A stretch of 64,000 bases of DNA from Iodobacter sp025352645 (GTDB lineage: Bacteria; Pseudomonadota; Gammaproteobacteria; Burkholderiales; Chitinibacteraceae), in the NCBI RefSeq assembly GCF_033446605.1, contig NZ_JAWQUO010000007.1, forward strand, positions 96,312 to 160,311, read 5' to 3'. Position 1 is the stretch's first letter. Each line of letters opens with the position of its first letter. Below the pieces are notes generated by a model. The model worked only from the letters and a program-made list of their open reading frames with translations. It made no database searches and was not told the origin of the DNA. This document shows positions 17,796 through 25,493 of the stretch, in pieces. The position numbers and the translations under genes were made by a program.

Positions 17796-18260
17796 TTATT
17801 TACTTAATTCTTTTAAGTAGCCCTCTAGCTTTTCCTTTTTGATCCGTCCTAATTCAATTGCGATGCGCTCTCCTTTTGCATTGTAAATTGCGGTAAAGGG
17901 CAATCCGCCAAGTTGATTACCTTCTTTTCGCATCAGCTCCATTGCATTGGCGTCACCAATTAATATTGGATAATTAATTCCATATTGCTTGGAAAAAACA
18001 CTGACGTCTTTTACATCATCAATGGCAATGCCAACAAATTGCACTTTTCCGGCATATTTTTTTTGTAAGGCAATAAACTCTGGAATCTCTTCACGGCATG
18101 GGCTGCACCACGTTGCCCAATAGTTCATGATGACGGGTTTGCCTTTCCATTGTGAAAAAGATTGAGATTTGTTCTGTAAATCAGGGAGTTGGGCTGAGAA
18201 TATCCCATCAGCCTGCGCTAAAACACTGATAAAACTAAATGCAATCAGCCAGTATTTCAT
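17796..18260 (-). CDS. TlpA/ResA-like periplasmic thioredoxin
   Basis: A 154-residue exported thioredoxin-fold protein. It has an N-terminal signal peptide (to about residue 17) and the redox motif WCSPC (Cys52 and Cys55) in NYWATWCSPCREEIP, with a cis-proline region GGLPFTAIY. TlpA/ResA proteins reduce periplasmic disulfides, for example in cytochrome c or oxidase maturation, using electrons from DsbD or CcdA. Its start codon overlaps the stop of dsbD (ATGA), so the two are translationally coupled. The protein is very likely a dedicated electron acceptor of that DsbD. Confidence 0.88.
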   Translation of the reverse strand: MKYWLIAFSFISVLAQADGIFSAQLPDLQNKSQSFSQWKGKPVIMNYWATWCSPCREEIPEFIALQKKYAGKVQFVGIAIDDVKDVSVFSKQYGINYPILIGDANAMELMRKEGNQLGGLPFTAIYNAKGERIAIELGRIKKEKLEGYLKELSK

Positions 18261-19792
18261 TGTGCTTCCTCTTTAACGCGTTTTAATGTGGCTTTAAATG
18301 CTGCTGGGTTTTGGTAGCCAATAACACGCTCATTTAAAAACAGCCCATGATTGCCGGTAAATAAAATAGCAGGTGGGCCAAACAGTTTAAAGCGTTTTAA
18401 GAGTGCTTGGTCTGATGCATTATTTCGAGTCACATCGGCACGTAGTAATACCATATTAGATAGCGTGGCTTGAATTTCTGGATCGCTGAGTGTATCGCGC
18501 TCAAATTCTTTGCAAGCAATACACCAATCGGCATAAAAATCTAATACAACTATTTTGCCATTGGCTTTGGCAATAGAGCGATCTAATTCTGCTACTGAGC
18601 GAATGGCCGTAAATTGCGGCCCTGTTGCTGCGCCTGTTTTCTCCCATAATGGCCGCGCCACCCATACCGCCATGGCCAGCAATAAGATCCCGAAGACTAT
18701 TTTAATCCCCTGCATGGCCTTGTCCGGTAGCTTGGGTAAGACGCTGCCTCCAAAAACGCCGATGGCAAGTAAAGGCAGGCCTAGGCCAAGCGCCAGCATA
18801 TATAGAGCGCTACCACCCAGCAGCAGATCCCCCGTTTGGCCTAAATAAGCCAAGGCTGCAGCCAGCGGCGGGGCGATGCAAGGCCCAACAATCAGAGCAG
18901 AAAGCGCACCCATCGCAAATACCGAGGTAAATTGACCACCCGGTAGGCGATTGGCCCATTGATTCATTTTGCTTTGGATACCACCGGATAATTGCAGATC
19001 AAATAGCCCAAACATAGCCAGCGCCATCAAAACAAAAAACATGGAGAATATTGCAATAACAAAAGGTTGTTGTAAGACTACAACAAGCAAGGTGCCGGTT
19101 GCGGCGGCTGCAATGCCGATTAAGGTGTAGCTCAATGCCAAACCTTGCACATAGGCAAGGGTTAGCCCCAACGCGCGCATTTTGCCCTGCTGACCGTTAC
19201 CTAAAACAATGCCAGAGACAATAGGAATCAAGGGATACATGCAGGAGGTGAGTGCTAAGCCCAGCCCCGCTAAAAAGAATATGCCGAGGGTGGCTAGGAA
19301 TCCGCCGCTGAAAAAAACATCGGCCCCGCTGGGGCCGATTGCTGCGGGGGGGCTGCTCTTGCCAAAAAGCTGGTCTAGTGCGTCTTTGGGCTTGTCACCT
19401 ATTTTAAGTTGCTGGGTTTGCGGTGGGTAACACACGCCTACTTCAGCACAGCCTTGGAATTTAGCGTTAATGGCCGCATCTAAAGGAATAGGAACGGTAG
19501 ATTTGAGCCGCACAGCGGTATCGTGCTTGTAAACTTGTACCTTGCCAAAGCTGGGGTCGTTTTTTTCTGTACCAAGCGGAAACTCAGCCGTGAGCGGTGG
19601 ATTGGCCTTAAAGCTAATGCGATCCCGATAAAGGTAGTAGCCTGGCGCTACTTTAAAACGGACTTCCAATGTGTGGTCATCAATCTGTACCATGTAAGCT
19701 TGGAAGGCTTTTTCTGGGGGCAGTAAGTCGTCTGCTGCGTTAGCGGAGCCGATCAGCAAGAAAAAGCAAAGTAGTCGAAATAGCGTGATCAT
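18257..19792 (-). CDS. dsbD: Thiol:disulfide interchange protein DsbD
   Basis: A 511-residue inner-membrane protein that passes electrons from cytoplasmic thioredoxin to periplasmic thiol proteins. Order: signal peptide, N-terminal immunoglobulin-like nDsbD domain (with GCAEVGVCYPP), central domain of eight membrane helices (about 160-395, with LGLALTSCMYP and VGPCIAPPL carrying the paired Cys), and a C-terminal thioredoxin domain with ADWCIACKEFE. Somewhat shorter than E. coli DsbD (565). It is coupled by 4-base overlaps with cutA upstream and the TlpA-like gene downstream, a three-gene operon. Confidence 0.94.
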   Translation of the reverse strand: MITLFRLLCFFLLIGSANAADDLLPPEKAFQAYMVQIDDHTLEVRFKVAPGYYLYRDRISFKANPPLTAEFPLGTEKNDPSFGKVQVYKHDTAVRLKSTVPIPLDAAINAKFQGCAEVGVCYPPQTQQLKIGDKPKDALDQLFGKSSPPAAIGPSGADVFFSGGFLATLGIFFLAGLGLALTSCMYPLIPIVSGIVLGNGQQGKMRALGLTLAYVQGLALSYTLIGIAAAATGTLLVVVLQQPFVIAIFSMFFVLMALAMFGLFDLQLSGGIQSKMNQWANRLPGGQFTSVFAMGALSALIVGPCIAPPLAAALAYLGQTGDLLLGGSALYMLALGLGLPLLAIGVFGGSVLPKLPDKAMQGIKIVFGILLLAMAVWVARPLWEKTGAATGPQFTAIRSVAELDRSIAKANGKIVVLDFYADWCIACKEFERDTLSDPEIQATLSNMVLLRADVTRNNASDQALLKRFKLFGPPAILFTGNHGLFLNERVIGYQNPAAFKATLKRVKEEAQ

Positions 19793-20133
19793 TCGGCGGC
19801 TTCCTTTGGCCCAACAGAGTCTTGTACCCAGTTGAGATAGGCGGGTAGGCCAGCAGCGGGGCTTAGAGCGATAATTTCGGCTACATCATAAGGGTGATGC
19901 GCGGCTAACCAAGCTTCTAAAGCAGGGTAGGCGGTTTGGGTCGTTTTAATCAAGAGGGGAACTTCCCTTGTGGATTCGATTCTTTCATTCCATAGGTAGG
20001 TAGATTGCACGGGGGCCAATTGGTTCACACAGGCCGCAAGGCGCGCTGCTACAACACCGCTGGCTAAACGATTTGCTACATCTTCGTCTGGGCAATTGCA
20101 CAGTACGATCAAAATATTATTTGGAGTTGTCAT
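19789..20133 (-). CDS. cutA: CutA family protein
   Basis: A 114-residue protein of the CutA1 family, small trimeric cytoplasmic proteins linked to tolerance of copper and other divalent cations. Typical features are NCPDEDVANRLA, LVEERLAACVN-like AARLAACVNQL, STYLWNERIE, EVPLLIKT and HPYDVAEIIAL. It is the first gene of the cutA-dsbD-tlpA operon, and the cutA-dsbD linkage is widespread. Its ATG (20131-20133) shares the tetranucleotide CATG with the start of the divergent gene fxsA. Confidence 0.93.
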   Translation of the reverse strand: MTTPNNILIVLCNCPDEDVANRLASGVVAARLAACVNQLAPVQSTYLWNERIESTREVPLLIKTTQTAYPALEAWLAAHHPYDVAEIIALSPAAGLPAYLNWVQDSVGPKEAAE

Positions 20134-20551
20134 GCCTTACCTGCTGTTATTACTATTTGTAGCCTACCCGATTGCTGAAATTATCACGATCGTTTTACTG
20201 GCAAAAGCGATCGGTACTTTTTGGGTGGTGCTGTGGTTGATTGTGGCGTTTTTTAGCGGTGGCCTGATGCTACGCCATCATAAACTGGCCGTGGGTGCCG
20301 CGCTTTTTAATGATGTGCGCTCTGGGCGCTTAAGGCTGAGCAGCTTATTTGCCGTTGCTCGTTATTATATTGCTGCGGTACTGCTGCTGTTGCCGGGCAT
20401 TTTGGGCGACGTGGTGGCGCTTGTATTACTGTTGCCTTGGGGCTATTTGGTGGGCAATAAGGCCGCCGTTACGCCAGCTTCAGCAGATAGCGATGTCATT
20501 GATGGTGAGTACCGCCAAGTTAAACCCGATGTGGATCGCTTGAAAGGCTAA
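20132..20551 (+). CDS. fxsA: FxsA family membrane protein
   Basis: About 139 residues, an inner-membrane protein of the FxsA family. In E. coli, overproduced FxsA relieves exclusion of phage T7 by the F plasmid, but the normal role is unknown. The N-terminus is MPYLLLLLFVAYPIAEI. There are about three membrane segments, the conserved LRHHKLAVG region, and a cytosolic polar tail (ADSDVIDGEYRQVK). The frame opens at 20096, but TTGGAG just before ATG 20132 and the family start favour 20132. It is divergent from cutA with interlocked start codons. Confidence 0.88.
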   Translation: MPYLLLLLFVAYPIAEIITIVLLAKAIGTFWVVLWLIVAFFSGGLMLRHHKLAVGAALFNDVRSGRLRLSSLFAVARYYIAAVLLLLPGILGDVVALVLLLPWGYLVGNKAAVTPASADSDVIDGEYRQVKPDVDRLKG

Positions 20552-20668
20552 TTCCTTACCAAACCTTGAGTTATAGAGAAAAAAGAGAGCACAGAGCCGT
20601 ACAGAGAAAACGATGAATTTCAATGTTTTTGCTCTGTGCGGCTCTGTGCTCTTTGTGGCTTAGGAATT
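20550..20668. repeat. Inverted repeat of the CACAGAG family
   Basis: AGAGAGCACAGAGCCGTA (from 20584) is mirrored by GCTCTGTGCGGCTCTGTGCTCT ending near 20652. Outer arms AATTCCTTA and TTAGGAATT bound it. Similar sequence in the same inverted arrangement occurs at 38870-39006 and 51106-51318. It lies between convergent fxsA and yggT and could form a large hairpin in both transcripts. Confidence 0.65.
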
Positions 20669-20696
20669 GGAGCTCTCACGCAGAGCTAGTCGCTTT

Positions 20697-21290
20697 TTAC
20701 TTCAGCATAATCATGCTTACGCCTTGCAAAATAATTTGCTCTAAGCTGGGCACTAGTACATTCAGCACCAGTTGAATGCCCAAAATCAGCACCAGAGGGG
20801 TGATATCCACGCCACCAATTGGTGGAATAAAGCGGTGCAGTGGGCGCAGGAAAGGTGCGGTGAGCGCGGTTAAAATCGGCATCAGCGGGTTATAAGGCGC
20901 TAGCCAAGACATCAGCGCTTGGCCAATAACGGTGGCAAACAGCAGGTAAAGCGACATTTTGCAGATTTCTAATAGGGCAGCAAGGGCCAAAGAAAATAGT
21001 GAAAATGGCGCAGTAAAATCAAAGGGCCAAGGTGATAGGGCAAGCAAAGTGGCATGCATAAGCAGCGCCACTAGCCATGCCAGTACTAAGCTGGCGCTGT
21101 CTAGCCCACGAAACGGCGGCAAAATACGCCGCACCGGAATAACGGCCCAGTTGGTGAGTGATAGTACAAACTGGGTTAGCGGATGCTTAAAAGGAATCCG
21201 CGCGGCTTGTAAAAAAAACCTAGCTAAGAGCAGTAGTAGAAAAAATTCGCACAGATTGCGAATTAAAAAATTGAGCGTGTTAGTTAGCAT
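20697..21290 (-). CDS. YggT family membrane protein
   Basis: A 197-residue inner-membrane protein made of two YggT repeats (about 1-95 and 100-197). Each has two membrane helices flanking a conserved motif such as PVRRILPPFRGLDSASLVL and RPLHRFIPPIGGVDITPLV. The function is not settled; the family occurs next to proC and yggS in many bacteria and has been linked to osmotic tolerance. Its ATG overlaps the proC stop codon (TAATG), so it is translationally coupled to proC. Confidence 0.92.
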   Translation of the reverse strand: MLTNTLNFLIRNLCEFFLLLLLARFFLQAARIPFKHPLTQFVLSLTNWAVIPVRRILPPFRGLDSASLVLAWLVALLMHATLLALSPWPFDFTAPFSLFSLALAALLEICKMSLYLLFATVIGQALMSWLAPYNPLMPILTALTAPFLRPLHRFIPPIGGVDITPLVLILGIQLVLNVLVPSLEQIILQGVSMIMLK

Positions 21291-22090
21291 TAGGATTCAT
21301 CTCCTAATTGCTGTGAGCGCGCTGCCGCCGCTGCCGCTGCCGCAATAATGCTAGTGCGCACTTGGCTAGCCTCTAGCGTATTAATCGCCTGCTCGGTAGT
21401 GCCACCTTTGGAAGTCACTTTTTTACGCAAAGTGGCGGCATCGTCTTCACTTTGTAAGGCCAGCTTTACTGCGCCCTCAAATGTTTTGTAAGCTAATTTA
21501 CGGGCCACATCAGATGTAAAGCCTTGTGCCTGTGCAGCGGCTTGTAAGGCTTCCATAAAGTAGAAAACATAAGCTGGGCCAGAACCAGAAATGGCGGTAA
21601 TGCCATCAATTTCACTCTCACTCTCTACCCATACCATCTCACCAATCGCGGCCAGCATGCGCTCGGTTAAAGCTCGATCAGCGGGTGTGACATCACTCGT
21701 GGCATAAGCCCCAGACATGCCTGCTTGCACTAGCGCTGGGGTATTGGGCATAACTCGCACAATCCGTGGGTAAGCATCTAGCCATTTGGCCAGCGTATCG
21801 GCGCGAACGCCAGCTGCAATCGAGATCACCAAAGCACCATTGATTTGCGAGCTAAGTGATTGCGCCACGGCTTTTAATTGCTGAGGTTTTACGGCAAATA
21901 AAATCACATCACTAGGCAAAAGAGGCTGGTCTGGGTTGCTACATTCAATGGCATAAGTACGATTAAGGTGTTCGCGCTGTTCTTCACTGGGCTCGACCAC
22001 ATGAATTTGATTGGCGCTAAAGCCCTGTTTAAGCATGCCACCGATCATGGCGATGGCCATATTTCCGCCACCGATAAAAGTGATTTTCAT
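21290..22090 (-). CDS. proC: Pyrroline-5-carboxylate reductase
   Basis: A 266-residue NAD(P)H-dependent enzyme that makes L-proline from 1-pyrroline-5-carboxylate, the last step of proline synthesis. The Rossmann motif is FIGGGNMAIAMIGG, and the family signature near the C-terminus is visible in KVTSKGGTTEQAINTLE. VMPNTPALV and AISGSGPAYVFYFMEAL are also typical. It sits in the yggS-proC-yggT cluster, conserved across bacteria, 39 bases after yggS. The opposing pathway enzyme PutA is in the same window at 35-38.9 kb. Confidence 0.96.
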   Translation of the reverse strand: MKITFIGGGNMAIAMIGGMLKQGFSANQIHVVEPSEEQREHLNRTYAIECSNPDQPLLPSDVILFAVKPQQLKAVAQSLSSQINGALVISIAAGVRADTLAKWLDAYPRIVRVMPNTPALVQAGMSGAYATSDVTPADRALTERMLAAIGEMVWVESESEIDGITAISGSGPAYVFYFMEALQAAAQAQGFTSDVARKLAYKTFEGAVKLALQSEDDAATLRKKVTSKGGTTEQAINTLEASQVRTSIIAAAAAAAARSQQLGDES

Positions 22091-22129
22091 AAGTATCCTT
22101 AAGGTGAAACGAACGCATCATTCCCCTTT

Positions 22130-22843
22130 TTAATTTGAGGGCGTGTCGCTCGGTTTCGTAACGCGGGAGCCGAACAAGGCGGTTCCTACCCGCACTAGCG
22201 TTGAACCTTCGCTAATGGCGATTTCTAAATCGCTCGACATGCCCATTGATAAAACATCCAATGCAATATCGTGGCTCATTAGCTGGTTTTGCACGTCACG
22301 AAGTATCTTAAATTGTGAAGCTAAATGCTCCGCATCGCGGCTCGCTTCGGGTATACACATTAATCCGCGTAATTTTATACGGGGAAGTTGGCAGATTTTG
22401 CTTGCCAGCTCTAAACATTCATTAGGACTAATGCCTGATTTAGAGGCCTCACCCGATACATTAATTTGTATACAGACATTAAGATCGGGCAGATGTTCCG
22501 GTCGCTGTGCAGAAAGACGCTCAACCACCTTTAAACGATCGATGGAATGCACCCAATGCGCCAACTCTGCCACAGATCGGCTTTTATTGCTCTGTAGCGG
22601 CCCGATAAAATGCCAAACTAGTTCTTTACAGTCGCTTAAAGCTGCGTGTTTCTCTACAAGCTCTTGTACATAATTTTCGCCAAAGTTCCGCTGGCCACTT
22701 AAATAAAGTTCTCTTATATCGGAACTTGGAAATGTCTTACTAACGGCAAGCAGCACTACATCGCTGCTTTCTCTATGATTTCTTAAGCAGGCATCGGCAA
22801 TGCGCTCTTGCACACCTTGCCATGCTGTAAATATCGTTGCCAT
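22130..22843 (-). CDS. yggS: YggS family pyridoxal phosphate homeostasis protein
   Basis: A 237-residue cytoplasmic PLP-binding protein (PLPBP/YggS). It has the alanine-racemase barrel fold but no known catalysis, and it buffers vitamin B6 and affects amino-acid pools. PLP is bound by Lys36 in LLAVSKTFP. Other conserved parts are NFGENYVQE, WHFIGPLQSNK, QINVSGEASKSG and SMGMSSDLEIAI with STLVRVGTALFG. It heads the yggS-proC-yggT operon and is divergent from pilT, with about 180 bases for both promoters. Confidence 0.95.
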   Translation of the reverse strand: MATIFTAWQGVQERIADACLRNHRESSDVVLLAVSKTFPSSDIRELYLSGQRNFGENYVQELVEKHAALSDCKELVWHFIGPLQSNKSRSVAELAHWVHSIDRLKVVERLSAQRPEHLPDLNVCIQINVSGEASKSGISPNECLELASKICQLPRIKLRGLMCIPEASRDAEHLASQFKILRDVQNQLMSHDIALDVLSMGMSSDLEIAISEGSTLVRVGTALFGSRVTKPSDTPSN

Positions 22844-23020
22844 AATGGGCTCTCAACTCGAAATATTGCTGGCTAGTTAAATGAGCCACTCACCATATCG
22901 GTAGATATAAGTGGTTTAAACATGGCCGTCTTAGGCTGTATGGGGCCAATATATAGCAGGCGTTTGAACATTATTACGCAAAAATTTGTTTCACTTCTAC
23001 TATGTGGACAGGATTAGACA

Positions 23021-24061
23021 ATGGAAATCTCCGAATTATTAGCTTTCACCGTGAAAAACAAGGCATCAGACTTACATCTATCATCTGGATTGCCTCCCAT
23101 GATTCGCGTTGACGGGGATATTCGTCGCATTAATACGCCGGCACTGTCGCACAAAGACGTACACGATATGGTGTACGACATCATGAACGACGGCCAGCGC
23201 AAGATTTACGAAGACACCTTGGAATGCGATTTTTCTTTTGAAATACCACGTTTAGCGCGTTTTCGGGTGAATGCCTTTGTGCAAAACCGTGGGGCAAGTG
23301 CGGTATTTCGGGTGATTCCATCCGATATTAAAACGCTAGAAGAACTAGGTTGCCCGCGTATTTTCCAAGATATCGCAGAAACACCACGCGGCTTGGTGCT
23401 GGTAACTGGCCCTACGGGCTCGGGTAAATCCACCACGCTGGCGGCAATGATTAACTATATCAATGCCAATGAATATGGGCATATCTTAACCGTGGAAGAC
23501 CCGATTGAGTTTGTCCATACCTCGCAAAAATGCCTGATTAACCAGCGTGAAGTTGGGCCGCATACCATGAGCTTTTCTAATGCTCTGCGCTCGGCGCTGC
23601 GTGAAGATCCTGACGTAATTCTGGTGGGGGAAATGCGCGATCTAGAAACGATTCGCCTCGCACTGACTGCCGCTGAAACCGGTCACTTGGTGTTTGGTAC
23701 GCTGCATACCTCTTCAGCTGCTAAAACGATTGATCGGGTGGTCGATGTGTTTCCAGCAGCAGAAAAAGAAATGGTTCGCTCTATGTTATCTGAATCATTA
23801 AGAGCGGTTATTTCGCAAACACTGTTAAAAAAGAAAGAAGGGGGCCGTGTAGCGGCGCATGAAGTCATGATTGGCGTGCCAGCGATTCGAAATTTGATTC
23901 GTGAAAATAAAATTGCTCAGATGTATTCAGCAATTCAAACGGGGCAGCAGTTTGGTATGCAGACATTAGACCAGTGTTTACAAGGCTTATTGCAGCGCAA
24001 TATTATTTCTTTGCCCGAGGCACGAATGAAAGCGGCAATTCCAGACAATTTTAGAGGCTAA
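23021..24061 (+). CDS. pilT: Type IV pilus retraction ATPase PilT
   Basis: A 346-residue hexameric cytoplasmic ATPase that powers pilus retraction for twitching motility and DNA uptake. Walker A is GPTGSGKS (130-137), Walker B lies in DPDVILVGEMRD, and the His box is ETGHLVFGTLHT. The C-terminal retraction motif AIRNLIRENK is present. AGGATTAGACA precedes the ATG. It is transcribed away from yggS, with pilU and a fimV-like gene next downstream. Confidence 0.97.
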   Translation: MEISELLAFTVKNKASDLHLSSGLPPMIRVDGDIRRINTPALSHKDVHDMVYDIMNDGQRKIYEDTLECDFSFEIPRLARFRVNAFVQNRGASAVFRVIPSDIKTLEELGCPRIFQDIAETPRGLVLVTGPTGSGKSTTLAAMINYINANEYGHILTVEDPIEFVHTSQKCLINQREVGPHTMSFSNALRSALREDPDVILVGEMRDLETIRLALTAAETGHLVFGTLHTSSAAKTIDRVVDVFPAAEKEMVRSMLSESLRAVISQTLLKKKEGGRVAAHEVMIGVPAIRNLIRENKIAQMYSAIQTGQQFGMQTLDQCLQGLLQRNIISLPEARMKAAIPDNFRG

Positions 24062-24349
24062 GCCCGTATGGAGAAAATGCCAGTAATCAGCGCTCCCCTA
24101 GTGATTTAGCTGAAGGCTGGCATTTATATCAAATAGCCTTAGGCTAGCAGCGCAATTTAAGTTTATTAGGATTATCTTAAATTTTAAGCAGTAATGAGCG
24201 TGATTAAATTTATTATTACATTCGACTGTCTACATTAAAGTTTGTTGCTTAATTGGTAGGTAAGGTATTATCGCAGCATATCAAAAGTATATTTACAAGC
24301 TGCTGTTGGTACTAGGCAATTAAAACAAGCTCATCGCGGAAAAAGAATA
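24062..24349. other. pilT-pilU intergenic region
   Basis: 288 bases with no gene. AAATGCCAG (24075-24083) and CTGGCATTT (24117-24125) can pair across a 33-base loop just after pilT. The AT-rich second half probably holds a separate pilU promoter, but I cannot assign boxes with confidence. Confidence 0.4.
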
Positions 24350-25486
24350 ATGGAAAAAGAACAAGCCGCAAAGTTTATGCATGACCTATTGCGGCATATG
24401 CGTGGCAAAGGGGCGTCGGATTTATTTATCACTGCTGATTTCCCTCCTGCCATGAAAATTGATGGCAAAGTGACGCCGGTTTCAAATCAAATTCTTTCTG
24501 CACAGCACAGCAAAGAATTAGCGCGGGCGATTATGAATGATCGCCAAGCAGAAGATTTTGAAGCGACTAAAGAATGTAATTTTGCGATTAGCCCTGGTCA
24601 GCTTGGGCGCTTTCGGGTCAATGCTTTTATGCAGCAAGGCCATGTAGGCATGGTGCTGCGTACGATTAATTCTGAAATTCCTTCACTGGCTGAGCTAGGC
24701 TTACCGCCAGTTTTATGCGATATCGCCATGGCCAAACGTGGCTTGGTGATTTTTGTAGGCGGCACGGGCTCGGGTAAATCCACGTCACTGGCGGCAATGA
24801 TTGGGCACCGTAATGAGCATGGTTATGATCACATTATTACTATTGAAGACCCGATTGAATACGTACACGCGCATAAAAATTGCATTGTGACTCAGCGTGA
24901 AGTAGGCGTTGATACGGATTCATGGCAGGCTGCACTGAAAAATACCTTACGCCAAGCCCCAGATGTGATCTTGATCGGTGAAATTCGCGACCGTGAAACC
25001 ATGGATTACGCGATTGCTTTTTCTGAAACCGGCCACCTTTGTATGGCAACCTTGCACGCCAATTCGGCCAATCAAGCACTGGATCGGATTATCAACTTCT
25101 TTCCAGAAGAACGCCGTCAGCAGTTGTTGATGGATTTATCGCTCAATCTACGCTCCTTTGTTTCGCAGCGCCTAGTGCCACATCGCTCGGGTAAAGGGCG
25201 CGTGGCGGCGGTGGAAGTGATGCTGAATAGCCCTTTGATCTCTGAGCTGATTTTTAAGGGCGAAGTGCACGAAATCAAAGAAATTATGAAAAAATCACGT
25301 GAGTTAGGTATGCAAACCTTTGATCAGGCTTTATTTGATCATTATGAGGCCGGCAAAATTACTTACGAAGATGCCTTACGCAATGCTGATTCGGTGAATG
25401 ATTTACGTCTAAGTATTAAATTACAGGGCGCAGAGGCCAAGCATACGGATGTACTTTCTGGCCTTGATCACCTCGATATTGTTTAA
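24350..25486 (+). CDS. pilU: PilT-like retraction ATPase PilU
   Basis: A 378-residue PilT paralogue that works with PilT to increase retraction force. Walker A is GGTGSGKST, Walker B APDVILIGEIRD, and the His box ETGHLCMATLHANSANQ. The C-terminus is longer than in PilT and lacks the exact AIRNLIRE motif (here LISELIFKGEVHEIKEIM), as expected for PilU. GGAAAAAGAATA precedes the ATG. The fimV-like gene begins 8 bases after its stop. Confidence 0.95.
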   Translation: MEKEQAAKFMHDLLRHMRGKGASDLFITADFPPAMKIDGKVTPVSNQILSAQHSKELARAIMNDRQAEDFEATKECNFAISPGQLGRFRVNAFMQQGHVGMVLRTINSEIPSLAELGLPPVLCDIAMAKRGLVIFVGGTGSGKSTSLAAMIGHRNEHGYDHIITIEDPIEYVHAHKNCIVTQREVGVDTDSWQAALKNTLRQAPDVILIGEIRDRETMDYAIAFSETGHLCMATLHANSANQALDRIINFFPEERRQQLLMDLSLNLRSFVSQRLVPHRSGKGRVAAVEVMLNSPLISELIFKGEVHEIKEIMKKSRELGMQTFDQALFDHYEAGKITYEDALRNADSVNDLRLSIKLQGAEAKHTDVLSGLDHLDIV

Positions 25487-25493
25487 AGTGCCT

